Origin: Salinisphaera sp. G21_0
Lineage (GTDB): Bacteria > Pseudomonadota > Gammaproteobacteria > Pseudomonadales > Endozoicomonadaceae
Length of the DNA: 64,000 nt
Assembly (NCBI RefSeq): GCF_017744115.1
Contig: NZ_JAGHQW010000010.1
Location: 62,001 to 126,000 of the forward strand
Direction of reading: 5' to 3'
Below the pieces are notes generated by a model that had not been told where the DNA came from, did not search any database, and worked only from the letters and a program-made list of their open reading frames with translations. Positions 1 through 8,725 of the stretch are shown here, piece after piece. Both the position numbers and the translations under genes were made by a program. Within the stretch, counting starts at the first letter, position 1. Each line of letters starts with the position of its first letter.

Positions 1-71
1 GTATTGCGCAACTTTGTAAGGGTTTCGTCAGTGATTAGTATGAATCACGACGCTTTTGACCGCACATTTCG

Positions 72-225
72 GCTGTTGCTGAACCGGTCAAAAGAGGGAA
101 CGGGGTGAAAAACCCCGACTGTACCCGCAACTGTAATGGACGAGTTCTCTGCGATTTATGCCACTGGTTCAACCGGGAAGGCTGCCGGGAACGATGACGC
201 CAGAGTCAGGAGACCTGCCTTTGCA
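72..225 (+). ncRNA. Cobalamin (adenosylcobalamin) riboswitch
   Basis: This is a B12-sensing RNA in the leader of the B12 uptake genes. The conserved core is visible in order: a GAGGGAAC-type segment near 94-101, a GGGGTGAAAAACCCC hairpin at 102-116, the ACTGTACCCGCAACTGTAA block at about 118-136, GCCACTG near 160, a GGGAAGGC-like segment near 175, and the B12-box-like GATGACGCCAGAGTCAGGAGACCTGCC near 193-219. The outer P1 helix boundaries are approximate. The location, about 145 nt before a btuF-like gene and btuB, fits the family's usual role of shutting off B12 uptake genes when cobalamin is plentiful. Confidence 0.95.
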
Positions 226-323
226 AAGCCCAAGAAGTCTGCACATGCAGGCGCAAACCGGGCGGGTAACCTGGCGGCTGGGAACACATCTCCTTATACA
301 CTGGGCTTTTTTGATAAGCCCGG
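225..323 (+). promoter_or_regulatory. Expression platform: two mutually exclusive hairpins
   Basis: The AAAGCCCA at 225-232 can pair with TGGGCTTT at 302-309, which runs directly into a T tract (to 312), giving a long-range terminator-like stem. The same TGGGCTT can instead form a local hairpin with AAGCCCGGT (316-324), loop TTTTGAT. The two pairings exclude each other, as expected of a riboswitch output. Which form is ON is not deducible by eye. A clear Shine-Dalgarno (AGGGAGA, about 361-367) lies further downstream and is not inside either stem. Confidence 0.5.
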
Positions 324-369
324 TGGCCGCGTGTGCCGCCCTGAGTATTGATTGTGACTCAGGGAGACC

Positions 370-1389
370 ATGAAAACACATTCCGTAACCTGCAAGACGC
401 TGAAGAACAGGCTGCCCCGGTTAATACTGGTTATGGCGATGGCATTGGCCAATGCCGTTTCGTTGCCTTTCAGTACTGCCCGGGCCAGCGAGTCTGACAG
501 CCAGCATTGTGTGACCGATATGAGCGGCCGTGCTGTCTGTCTGGATACCCGTTCGCCCAGAATCATCAGCCTGTCTCCGGGTTCTACTGAATTGTTATTT
601 GCTGCCGGTGCCGGTGATCGCGTTATTGCGGTTGATCAGCACAGCGATTTCCCTGAAGCGGTCAAACAGCTGCCCAATGTGGGTGGCTACCCCAATGTGA
701 GTGTTGAAGCCATTGTGGCCATGAAGCCTGATCTGGTGGTGGTCTGGACCGCCGGTAATTCCCAAAAGGTGATTGATCAGCTGGAGTCCCTGGGCGTCAG
801 CACCTTTCATATCAATGTGGTGGATTTTGCCGGTATTAAGCAGGCCCTCCGAAGTCTCGGGCAGGTGGCCGGGACCGAAAAAACAGCCGAACAGGTTGTT
901 GGTGACTTTACCGCGCGTTTGCACACACTGCAGAGTCAATATGCCCGGCGTGAACCGGTATCGGTGTTCTTTGAAATCTGGCGATCCCCACTGATGACGG
1001 TGGGTAATGGCCTGGTGATTGATGATGTTATTTCGTTGTGTGGTGGCCGGAATATCTATGGTGATGTCTCCGAACGTATTCCCAAAATCGGTATCGAATC
1101 CCTGATTACTCGTGATCCACAGGTCATTATTGGTTCTGACCCGCAAGGCGATACCCCACAAACCCGCAAAGAGTTGCTCGACTACTGGAGCCAGTGGCAA
1201 AACCTGCAGGCGGTACAGCAGCAACAACTGTTTTCGGTACCCAGTGATCTGATTGCCAGACCAACGCCCAGGATTCTGGATGGGGCAGAGATGATCTGCC
1301 AGCAGTTACAAGCGGTGCGCTCAAAGGCAAGCCACTCCGAATATGTGGCTGGCCAGACACCACCACCTCATCAGCAGAGCCCGCTCTGA
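370..1389 (+). CDS. btuF: Periplasmic cobalamin-binding protein (BtuF-like)
   Basis: 339 aa. This is the substrate-binding protein of a class III (cobalamin/siderophore) ABC importer, which captures B12 in the periplasm and hands it to BtuCD. An N-terminal signal peptide is visible (positive start, hydrophobic residues about 16-34, cleavage near ARA-SES). The mature part opens with a typical family segment, RIISLSPGSTELLFAAGAGD, followed by a GVD/VDQHSDFP-like strand and KPDLVVVW, all hallmarks of the BtuF/FecB fold. ATG at 370 follows an AGGGAGA ribosome site. It sits behind the cobalamin riboswitch and directly before btuB, so it should be repressed by B12. No btuC or btuD permease/ATPase genes follow, so these must be encoded elsewhere. 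The C-terminus is Pro/Gln-rich and looks disordered. Confidence 0.9.
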   Translation: MKTHSVTCKTLKNRLPRLILVMAMALANAVSLPFSTARASESDSQHCVTDMSGRAVCLDTRSPRIISLSPGSTELLFAAGAGDRVIAVDQHSDFPEAVKQLPNVGGYPNVSVEAIVAMKPDLVVVWTAGNSQKVIDQLESLGVSTFHINVVDFAGIKQALRSLGQVAGTEKTAEQVVGDFTARLHTLQSQYARREPVSVFFEIWRSPLMTVGNGLVIDDVISLCGGRNIYGDVSERIPKIGIESLITRDPQVIIGSDPQGDTPQTRKELLDYWSQWQNLQAVQQQQLFSVPSDLIARPTPRILDGAEMICQQLQAVRSKASHSEYVAGQTPPPHQQSPL

Positions 1390-1447
1390 AAAGGCGGGGT
1401 TCTGCCTATTTTTAAGACAATTCGCTTACTTTAAGGATGTAAATAAG

Positions 1448-3340
1448 ATGTCGTTTAATCATCGTTCTATTTTTGCACGCACCGGGCTTTCGGTTGCTGT
1501 GGTAATGTCGGTAATGAGCTCTGCTGCGGCTGCAGAAGAGCTTTATAAGCTTGTAGAGGTTGTTGTTACTGCGGCAAGGACCGCTCAAACAGTTGATGAG
1601 ACGTTGGCTCCTGTGACGGTGATTAGTCGGGAGCAGATTGAGCGGAGTCAGGCAAAAAGTGTTACTGAGGTTCTGCGTACAACTCCTGGACTTCAGGTGA
1701 CGGAGAGTGGTGGTCAAGGGTCTCTTACTTCAATTTTCTTGAGAGGCACCAACTCAAACCATACTCTGGTGCTTGTAGACGGCGTGCGAATCAATGATGC
1801 AACCGGGGGGATGCCATCTATTCCTTACCTGAACCCTGATCAGATTGAAAGAATTGAAATTGTTCGTGGCCCCAAATCCAGCCTTTATGGCGCTGATGCT
1901 ATTGGTGGTGTTATTCAGATTTTTACCCGCAGAGGCAGCGGTGATCCGAGGTTGACTGTCAAAGTTGGAGGAGGAAGTCGAAAAACCAGCAATGCTGACC
2001 TGAATTATGGTGGTAAGGTTGAGAATACCAGTTTTAATGTTAACACCAGTTTTTTTGAAACTCAGGGCTTTGATCGATCTGTTAGTGCGGACGCAGATGA
2101 TGATGCCTATAGAAATAAATCTGCCTCTGTCAATGTACGTCACAGTTTTAAGAATAATTCTGAAGCTGGGTTTTCTATTGTGCATAATCAAGGAAAGTCT
2201 GAATATGATACAAGTAATGATTCAGAAGCATTTACCGAATTTAGCAATACGATTTATCAGTTAAACTACCGTTTCCCGGTCAATGATGTGTGGGATGCGC
2301 GGTTAGAGGCTGGTTACTCTGTTGATGACAATGCCAACCTGGCAAAGAAAGTAAATACAGGGATCATTTCCAATACAAGCAAGTTTAAAACAAACCGTAA
2401 AACACTTGCATGGGTCAATGATGTTGCCTGGAATGATACACAGTTGCTGACGATTGGTGCAGATTATTACAAGGATGATGTTGACGATGGAAAGGCTTAT
2501 ATCAAGCCTGACTCCGGTAAGAACATTACTACTCGCAGCAACAAGGCAGTTTTTGTACAAAATCAGTCTGATCTGGGGTGGAGCGACCTGGTTGTCGGTC
2601 TTCGAACCGATGATAATGATGCCTATGGTGCACATACAACCGGGAATATCGCTTGGGGTATTCCTTTACCTAATGCTATGAAAGTCATTGCTTCTTACGG
2701 AACTGCTTATCGTGCGCCAACAATGTATCAGCTTTACGCACCAGAGAGTGTGTATGATGGGGTAACATACAAAAGTAATCCAAATCTCAGACCTGAGAAG
2801 TCCGAGAGCTATGAGTTAGAGCTTAAAGGAAATATGAGAAACTTTTACTGGTCAGTATCCATATTTGAGAACAACATAGATGATCTGATTACCGGTGAAC
2901 AGATTGGCAATGTATCAATGCAAAAAAATGTTGCTAAAGCTCGTATCAGAGGATTGGAATTGGTAATGGGTGGCAACTTTAGTGGTTGGGATATAGCATC
3001 TAATTTAACATTTCTTGATCCAAAAGATTTGTCCACAGGAGATATTCTTCTTAAGCGTGCCCGGCAAGAACTCAACATTGGATTGGACAGACAGATTGGT
3101 CAGTTTTCTTTAGGAGGAGAGTTAAGAGCCAGAAGCAAAACGATGCATTATGGTACACCAGCAGTTCCAGCTCCGGGATATGGAGTTTTCGACTTGCGAG
3201 CATCAATGCAAGTAGCACCAGAGATCAAAACTGAAGTTAAGCTGGTGAATGCTTTTGACAAGGATTACCAGACTACACTGGGTTATAACCCTGAACCTCG
3301 AGGGGTGTTTGCCTCCGTAATTTGGTCTCCTGAGCTATAA
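1448..3340 (+). CDS. btuB: TonB-dependent vitamin B12 outer-membrane receptor BtuB
   Basis: 630 aa. This protein imports cobalamin across the outer membrane using TonB energy. The ATG at 1448 is chosen over upstream in-frame starts because it follows AAGGA (1433-1437) and opens a proper signal peptide ending AAAA-EE. A TonB box-like EVVVTAART follows immediately, then a plug domain (about residues 40-150, with VTEVLRTTPG, IFLRGTNSNHTLVLVDGVRIND and RIEIVRGPKSSLYGADAIGG) and a 22-strand barrel ending in an aromatic-rich C-terminus (VFASVIWSPEL). The length agrees with BtuB (~600 aa). It lies 58 nt after btuF, and the shared riboswitch should control both. Its AT-richer codon use differs somewhat from the flanking genes. 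Confidence 0.93.
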   Translation: MSFNHRSIFARTGLSVAVVMSVMSSAAAAEELYKLVEVVVTAARTAQTVDETLAPVTVISREQIERSQAKSVTEVLRTTPGLQVTESGGQGSLTSIFLRGTNSNHTLVLVDGVRINDATGGMPSIPYLNPDQIERIEIVRGPKSSLYGADAIGGVIQIFTRRGSGDPRLTVKVGGGSRKTSNADLNYGGKVENTSFNVNTSFFETQGFDRSVSADADDDAYRNKSASVNVRHSFKNNSEAGFSIVHNQGKSEYDTSNDSEAFTEFSNTIYQLNYRFPVNDVWDARLEAGYSVDDNANLAKKVNTGIISNTSKFKTNRKTLAWVNDVAWNDTQLLTIGADYYKDDVDDGKAYIKPDSGKNITTRSNKAVFVQNQSDLGWSDLVVGLRTDDNDAYGAHTTGNIAWGIPLPNAMKVIASYGTAYRAPTMYQLYAPESVYDGVTYKSNPNLRPEKSESYELELKGNMRNFYWSVSIFENNIDDLITGEQIGNVSMQKNVAKARIRGLELVMGGNFSGWDIASNLTFLDPKDLSTGDILLKRARQELNIGLDRQIGQFSLGGELRARSKTMHYGTPAVPAPGYGVFDLRASMQVAPEIKTEVKLVNAFDKDYQTTLGYNPEPRGVFASVIWSPEL

Positions 3341-3368
3341 GCTTCTCCTTGTTTCCATGCTCTAAGTT

Positions 3369-3459
3369 TGTCGCGAAACCCGGAGAAAAGGTCTTGATGC
3401 AGGTTGCCTCCTTTTAGAGAAGACCTGCATTGATAGACTCTGCTTCGGGTTTCGTGACA
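3369..3459. repeat. Long imperfect palindrome after btuB
   Basis: TGTCGCGAAACCC (3369-3381) pairs with GGGTTTCGTGACA (3447-3459). Pairing continues inward through a GATGCAGGT / ACCTGCATT segment, leaving a short central loop near 3404-3420. The arms are about 37 nt, with a few G-T pairs and mismatches. It could terminate btuB transcription or be a dispersed intergenic repeat. It has no terminal T tract. Confidence 0.65.
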
Positions 3460-3509
3460 GCGTCGGAACCGTGGCAACAAGGCTGCCTCTTCAATAAACA
3501 GGTTTTGCC

Positions 3510-4082
3510 ATGCCCCTAAAATACTCCGGCGATATCCGCGAACTCTGCTACCCATTTATCTACGAAGATTCCCCCCTATGTGATTATGAAATTATCACCG
3601 ACGAACTGTGTGCAACCCTCGGCGGCGTTATCAGCGAGCTGGAAGGTGATCAGCGGTTTGTTGATATCTATGATTTCCTGGATCAACTGCAACCCAGAAT
3701 TTTCCACATGAATGGTTCAGTCCGTGGCAAGCAGGCGATTTTTGAACAGCAGATACAGTGGCTGGCAGGTTACTTTGACCACTACCAGCAAGAGATAGAA
3801 GGCCAGCTGCACGGCTTTGTACTTCCCAGGGGCGGTCGTCCCGTGCAATTACTGCACAGCTGTCGTTCACTTTCCAAAAAGGCAGTCAGGGCGCTGGTCA
3901 AGGTAGACGCCCATGGTATTGAGGTGCCGGATGAGTTGCATCGGTTTGGCAATATTCTCTGTAATCTGTTCTTCCGTTTAACGGTGGTGATCAATCGCCG
4001 ACTCGGCATTGTGGAACCTGAATACCAGAGTTTGAGCTATAACCTGAAGCCACCAGCCAAAAGGCTGGATAACGGTAAGTGA
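3510..4082 (+). CDS. Divergent PduO/MMAB-type cob(I)alamin adenosyltransferase-like protein
   Basis: 190 aa. It resembles the PduO family, which transfers adenosyl from ATP to cob(I)alamin. Recognisable parts are a TDELCATLGG segment (about 30-39, matching the family's xDELNxxLG) and FVLPRGG (103-109, matching FxLPGG). A helix carrying R119 sits where the family has RxxxRRAE. The active-site signature is eroded: the two arginines are lysines (123-124), the glutamate position is Val126, and the N-terminal ATP-binding TKxGDxGxT loop is reduced to YSGDIREL. It may be a low-activity enzyme, a B12-binding or trafficking protein, or a degenerate paralogue. It follows btuB by 169 nt and likely belongs to the same B12 locus. 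I am fairly sure of the family and unsure of activity. Confidence 0.65.
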   Translation: MPLKYSGDIRELCYPFIYEDSPLCDYEIITDELCATLGGVISELEGDQRFVDIYDFLDQLQPRIFHMNGSVRGKQAIFEQQIQWLAGYFDHYQQEIEGQLHGFVLPRGGRPVQLLHSCRSLSKKAVRALVKVDAHGIEVPDELHRFGNILCNLFFRLTVVINRRLGIVEPEYQSLSYNLKPPAKRLDNGK

Positions 4083-4107
4083 AACCGCATTGCAGAAAGC
4101 CAGTTAG

Positions 4108-4240
4108 GAATTGTCTTTTAATAAGTTCCCGATTTCCGTTCACCCTGAGCTTGTCGAAGGGTCGTGCCACCGAACTTCGACAAGCTCAGTCCGAACGGAG
4201 TCAGGCAATGAAAACAGGGAAGTTATTTCCAGACAACTCC
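4108..4240. repeat. Nested inverted repeat with TTCGACAAGCTCAG arms
   Basis: The core is CCGTTCACCCTGAGCTTG... (from 4136) pairing with ...CAAGCTCAGTCCGAACGG (to 4198). Weaker outer pairing extends it: GGAATTGTCT near 4108 with AGACAACTCC ending 4240. The TTCGACAAGCTCAG motif is a widespread bacterial intergenic repeat type. No gene is visible between 4083 and 4438. Confidence 0.7.
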
Positions 4241-4247
4241 TTACCAT

Positions 4248-4371
4248 ACTCCGCTGTCATTCCGTACGGGGATTGTACGGAACCCACCATGCAGGGAGAG
4301 CCATCTTGCCGGGCATTCACTTCCCTGTGAGATGGGCCCTGTACATTCCCTCTACAGGATGACAGCGGAGT
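4248..4371. repeat. Cloverleaf-like palindromic element
   Basis: A perfect 13-bp outer stem, ACTCCGCTGTCAT (4248-4260) with ATGACAGCGGAGT (4359-4371), encloses three smaller hairpins. These are TTCCGTAC/GTACGGAA (about 4260-4282), CCATCT/AGATGG in the middle, and CCTGTA/TACAGG near 4338-4358. No coding sequence is present. It is probably a second dispersed intergenic repeat placed directly after the first. Confidence 0.65.
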
Positions 4372-4404
4372 GGGCCGGTAGATTTTTCACTGCTAATGAT
4401 CTGA

Positions 4405-4427
4405 GTCGGCTTCTGTCAGAAGCCGAC
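4405..4427 (-). terminator. Hairpin after the efflux pump gene
   Basis: GTCGGCTTC (4405-4413) pairs perfectly with GAAGCCGAC (4419-4427) just beyond the stop of the minus-strand RND gene. The 9-bp GC-rich stem and 5-nt loop look terminator-like, but there is no clean T run on either side. Confidence 0.45.
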
Positions 4428-4438
4428 ATCACTATGGA

Positions 4439-7400
4439 TCAGTAGGCAATATTCCGGTAATTGAACCCTTTAAAGCTAACCTTGTACAGCAGGGAGTAGA
4501 TCACCGGCAGCACGATCAGTGTCAGTACCGTAGCAAAGCCCAGGCCGAAGATAATGGTCACGGCCATGGATTTGAAAAAGGCATCAAACAACAGTGGAAT
4601 CATCCCCAGCATGGTGGTCAGGGCGGCCATACAGACGGGCCGCAGGCGGCTGACCGAGGCGTGGAATATGGCCTCATGTTCTTCCCGGCCTTCTTCCAGC
4701 TCCAGTTTGATCTGTTCCACCAGAACAATACCGTTCTTGATGATCATCCCCGACAGACTCAGCAGGCCCAGCAGTGCCATAAAACTGAACGGTGCATTCA
4801 GCGCCAGCAGCCCGGCCACAACGCCAATCAGTGCCAGGGGAACTGTACACCAGATAGCTATAGGCTGTCGTATGGTGTTAAACAGGAATACGGTAATCAA
4901 AAACATCCCCAGATAGCCCAGCGGTATTGAGGCAAAGACCGCACTCTGTGCATTAGAAGACAGTTCATGAGCGCCACCCCATTCCAGCTGGTAACCATCG
5001 GGCAGTGGAATGGCTTCGATGTTTGCACGGACCTTGCGCAACACGCTGTCGGCGGTTTCATCACCCAGCAACTCCGGGTCAGCCATCACGGACATCATGC
5101 GCTTACGGTCCCGGCGGATAATCAGCGGGTTTTCCCATTCGGTATCGAAACTGGAAATGGCCTGGGTGATGGGCACGTAACTGTTATAGTCAGCACTCCA
5201 AACCTGCAGGTCAGTAATGCTATCGGCATTCAGACGTTCGGATTCCGGAGCGCGGACAATCAATGGCATTAACTGGCTGCCTTCACGATAGACGCCAACC
5301 TGACGGCCGCTGAAGTTCACCAGCAGAGCGTCGTCCAACGCCTGTTTGGAGATACCGCTGCGGCGGGCACTGGCTTCATCCAGGTGAGGGCGAATCAGGC
5401 TGACCTGATTACGCCACCCATGTCGTATATGTGTGGCCATCGGTTCGTTACGCAGTACATTGATGGCCTGTACTGCCAGAGAACGTAATACTTCCGGGTC
5501 CTCGCCATAGAAACGGGCTTCAATTTCTGCGGCGGGTGAAGGGCCATTTTGTAAATATTTGATCCGATATTCCACATCACCGAAGTCTTCGGTCAGACGG
5601 ATTTCCAAGGTCGGGATCAGCGGTGTGATGGCTTCCAGGTTATCCGTCTCGATAATCAGCTGGCCGAAACTGCTGTATTGCTTTTCCGGCATATAAGGAA
5701 GAATAAAACGCTGTGCGCCCTGGCCAATCACCGTTGTTACATTTTTTACGCCGGGGAGAGTCAGCAGTAGTTGCTCAAACTCTGCCACCCTTGTTTCGGT
5801 AGCACGGACATCACTGCCCTCAGGCATCCAGAAATCCACAAAGAACATTGGCGTATTGGATGGTGGGAAAAAGACATTTTTCACCGAACCAAACCCCATA
5901 ATCGCCAGTACCAGTGCCAGAACCGTCAGGCTGATGGTGATGGGGCGGTGGACCAGAGAGAACCCGAGCAGCTGTTTATACAGGGTGAACAGTGCACCCT
6001 GGTAAGGATCTATGGATTCACCCGCCGCCTGTCGGGCAGCCAGCTCGTCCTTCTTGAACAGAATGTTGCAGAAGAAAGGGGTCAGGGTGATGGCTGTGAT
6101 CCAGCTCAGGAACAGGGAGATCAACAGCACCTGGAACAGCGACAGACAGAATTCACCGGTGGCATCATCAGAAAGGCCAATAGGGGCGAATGCCATAATG
6201 GCAATGACGGTGGCACCCAGCAATGGCCACTGGTTCTGGCTGACAACCTGTTTGGCGGCCTGCAACCGGGTAAGTCCCCGTTGAATACCGACCTGAATCC
6301 CTTCTGTGACGACAATGGCGTTATCCACCAGCATTCCCAGGGCAATGATCAGGGCGCCCAGGGAAATCAGCTGGAGTTCAATGCCGATCACCTTCATAAC
6401 AATGAACGTGCCGAGAATGGTCAACAGCAGAACGGCGCCCATCAACAGGCCTGCACGTACGCCCATGGCCAGCAGCAGTACGACAATAACAATGGCAATG
6501 GATTCCAGCAGGTTGATCAGGAAACCATTGACGGATTCCGAAACCGTTGCCGGTTGGTCGTATACTTTGGTGAGTTCAATGCCAACCGGTTGCCCGGACT
6601 GAAGCTCATCAATGCGCTGACGAATAGCGTCGCCTATATCCACCACGTTAACACCGGAAGCGAAGGAAATGCCCAGTGACAGAGCCTGGCGGCCATTGGA
6701 GGAATAGAGCGTGTCCGGTGTTTCATCGAAGTCTCGACGAACAGTGGCGATATCGCCGAGTCGAACCAGCTGTGTGCTCCCCGGCGGGCTGATGATCAGC
6801 TGTTCCAGTTCACGAATGTCATTGAACTCACCAGTGGGATGAATGCGAATGGAACGCCCTTCAACCAGCATATTACCGGCATTGGAGACCACATTCTGAT
6901 TCTGGATCAGGGAGAATATCCAGGCTGGATCGATACCCAGGTTAGCCAGCTTGGCCTGGGACATCTCAACCACCACCTGCTCCTGACGGGCACCGGCGAT
7001 GGAGACTTTCTTGACCCCTTCAACCAGCACCAGCTCACGTTTCAGGTAATCGGCGTAGTTTTCCAGGTCCCTGGAGGTGTAGCCTTCCCCGGTAATGTTG
7101 AACAGCATGCCATAGACATCGCTGTAGTCGTCCACCACAACCGAGGCGTAGACGCCGGGCGGCAGACCACTCTGGGTGTCATTGACCTTACGGCGCATTT
7201 CATCCCAGATCTGGGGCAGTTGATCTTTGTCGTATTGTTCTTTCATCTCCACCATAATCTGGGAACGGCCATTGCTGCTGATGGAATCGATGTGTTTGAC
7301 ATACTCCATCTGCTGAATGGCTTCTTCCAGCGGCAGGGTCACTTCTTCTTCCACCTGTTCCGGGGAAGCTCCCGGATAGTGGGTAATCACCATGGCCTGT

Positions 7401-7528
7401 TTGATGGTGAACTCAGGGAACTCCAGCTGGCCCAGTCCAAAAAACGACATTGCACCACCAACCAGCAGGATAACCACAAACATCCAGCTGATCACCCGGT
7501 GGGATATGGAATATTCGGCAATATTCAT
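4439..7528 (-). CDS. RND-family multidrug efflux permease
   Basis: 1029 aa. This is the proton-driven inner-membrane pump of a tripartite efflux system (AcrB/MexB superfamily). It has an N-terminal membrane helix (about 13-30), two large periplasmic loops and two six-helix bundles. A proton-relay segment, GMLVDNAIVVTEG, lies in TM4 with Asp-Asn where AcrB has Asp-Asp, as seen in the TriC/MexK-type branch. The second half repeats the motif as GLLSLSGMIIKNGIVLVEQI. The length is typical. The ATG at 7528 lies 3 nt after the stop of the fusion-protein gene, so the two are translationally linked. No outer-membrane channel gene is adjacent, so it presumably uses a TolC encoded elsewhere. The substrate is not predictable from sequence; expression is probably controlled by the upstream TetR gene. 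Confidence 0.93.
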   Translation of the reverse strand: MNIAEYSISHRVISWMFVVILLVGGAMSFFGLGQLEFPEFTIKQAMVITHYPGASPEQVEEEVTLPLEEAIQQMEYVKHIDSISSNGRSQIMVEMKEQYDKDQLPQIWDEMRRKVNDTQSGLPPGVYASVVVDDYSDVYGMLFNITGEGYTSRDLENYADYLKRELVLVEGVKKVSIAGARQEQVVVEMSQAKLANLGIDPAWIFSLIQNQNVVSNAGNMLVEGRSIRIHPTGEFNDIRELEQLIISPPGSTQLVRLGDIATVRRDFDETPDTLYSSNGRQALSLGISFASGVNVVDIGDAIRQRIDELQSGQPVGIELTKVYDQPATVSESVNGFLINLLESIAIVIVVLLLAMGVRAGLLMGAVLLLTILGTFIVMKVIGIELQLISLGALIIALGMLVDNAIVVTEGIQVGIQRGLTRLQAAKQVVSQNQWPLLGATVIAIMAFAPIGLSDDATGEFCLSLFQVLLISLFLSWITAITLTPFFCNILFKKDELAARQAAGESIDPYQGALFTLYKQLLGFSLVHRPITISLTVLALVLAIMGFGSVKNVFFPPSNTPMFFVDFWMPEGSDVRATETRVAEFEQLLLTLPGVKNVTTVIGQGAQRFILPYMPEKQYSSFGQLIIETDNLEAITPLIPTLEIRLTEDFGDVEYRIKYLQNGPSPAAEIEARFYGEDPEVLRSLAVQAINVLRNEPMATHIRHGWRNQVSLIRPHLDEASARRSGISKQALDDALLVNFSGRQVGVYREGSQLMPLIVRAPESERLNADSITDLQVWSADYNSYVPITQAISSFDTEWENPLIIRRDRKRMMSVMADPELLGDETADSVLRKVRANIEAIPLPDGYQLEWGGAHELSSNAQSAVFASIPLGYLGMFLITVFLFNTIRQPIAIWCTVPLALIGVVAGLLALNAPFSFMALLGLLSLSGMIIKNGIVLVEQIKLELEEGREEHEAIFHASVSRLRPVCMAALTTMLGMIPLLFDAFFKSMAVTIIFGLGFATVLTLIVLPVIYSLLYKVSFKGFNYRNIAY

Positions 7529-7531
7529 GGC

Positions 7532-8635
7532 TTATAGTCCCCGTTCCTTGCGCAGCGGTTTGACTGGCATGCCATCGTATAGCTGACTGAGACCTGCGGT
7601 AACGATCTGGTCACCGGTATTGAGGCCTGACAGAACCTGAATTCCCGCTTCGGTAATCCGTCCTGTGGTCACTTCGACAGGGGTAACCTGACTGGTATCC
7701 TGATCAAAACGCCAGACCACCGTCTTATTGTCAGTGTCAGTTTTGGAAACGGCTGAAATGGGGACCAGAACGTATCCTGGTTGCCCCCGGGTATCGATGA
7801 CCCGGGCCAGGTCAATAATGACTGTGGCGGTCATACCGGGAAGAATGTTCATATTGGTTGGTGCCATCCGGGTGAAAATGACTTCATAACTCTGGGTGCC
7901 CGGAGTTACCCGTGTAGCATGTTCTTTATAGTTGACCGGAAACTCCTTGCCAGGTGCACCCGGGAAGGTGGCAATGGGCTGATAGCCATTGTTGACCGCC
8001 TTGGCGTTGACATGGGAAACGATACTTTCAGGTACCTGGATGCTGATATCGAGCCGGTCGCTGCTTTGCAGAATAAGGACCGGCTGCTGGGCCTGAACCT
8101 GCTGGTGCGCTTCGGCCAGAGTCTGGGCAACCCGGCCACTGAAGGGTGCTGTCAGTGTCGTATACGCCAGTTTGTCCCGGCTTAATTTCAGCGCCGCTTC
8201 CGCAGATTTCAGTCTGGCACTGGCAGTATCGTAGCTGGATTGCGAAATAACTCTCTTTTCTAACAGGGAGCTGGCGCGTTCAAACTCTGCCTTGGCCAAT
8301 TCATAATTCGCCTGACGATCCTGAAGCTCATTGCGGATATCCCGGTCATCAAGATAAGCCAGCACCTGTCCTTCAGTCACATCATCGCCCTGTTTGACCT
8401 CGATCTTGTCGATCTGTCCGGGTATACGGAAGGATATTTCAGCTTCTTCGGTCGCCGTTACTTTGCCTGGAAAATAACGTAACTGCTGCTGCTGGGGATC
8501 TTTTACCGTAAAGAGTTTTACTGGCCGGATGACTTCTTTATGCCCGGTTTGCTCCTGATCGCAACCGGTCAGCAGGGTGAACGTCATTAACACCATCACG
8601 GCGATGGATGATCGGGATGAAGGGGTGAGATGCAT
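7532..8635 (-). CDS. RND efflux membrane fusion lipoprotein
   Basis: 367 aa. This periplasmic adaptor links the RND pump to an outer-membrane channel. It starts with a lipoprotein signal (hydrophobic stretch, lipobox LTGC, Cys about 25). The lipoyl-like half motif FRIPGQIDKIEVKQGDDVTEGQVL follows, then an alpha-hairpin (about 100-165, ERASSLLEKRVISQSSYDTA), the second lipoyl half TTLTAPFSGRV, a beta-barrel and a C-terminal membrane-proximal domain. It stands 3 nt before the pump gene and 90 nt after tetR on the same strand, giving a tetR-mfp-rnd order typical of locally regulated efflux operons. Confidence 0.92.
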   Translation of the reverse strand: MHLTPSSRSSIAVMVLMTFTLLTGCDQEQTGHKEVIRPVKLFTVKDPQQQQLRYFPGKVTATEEAEISFRIPGQIDKIEVKQGDDVTEGQVLAYLDDRDIRNELQDRQANYELAKAEFERASSLLEKRVISQSSYDTASARLKSAEAALKLSRDKLAYTTLTAPFSGRVAQTLAEAHQQVQAQQPVLILQSSDRLDISIQVPESIVSHVNAKAVNNGYQPIATFPGAPGKEFPVNYKEHATRVTPGTQSYEVIFTRMAPTNMNILPGMTATVIIDLARVIDTRGQPGYVLVPISAVSKTDTDNKTVVWRFDQDTSQVTPVEVTTGRITEAGIQVLSGLNTGDQIVTAGLSQLYDGMPVKPLRKERGL

Positions 8636-8725
8636 TCTGAGGTAGCTCCAAAACAGTTGGGTAGAAGTATCTGGTAGACATGCTTGATGTGTACCGCGTT
8701 CCTGGAATCAATAAATTCTGGCTGG

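Noticed and set aside
5771-6679. 302-codon plus-strand frame
   Set aside because: It lies wholly antisense to the well-supported RND pump gene and has a Gln/Asn-rich non-protein-like composition.
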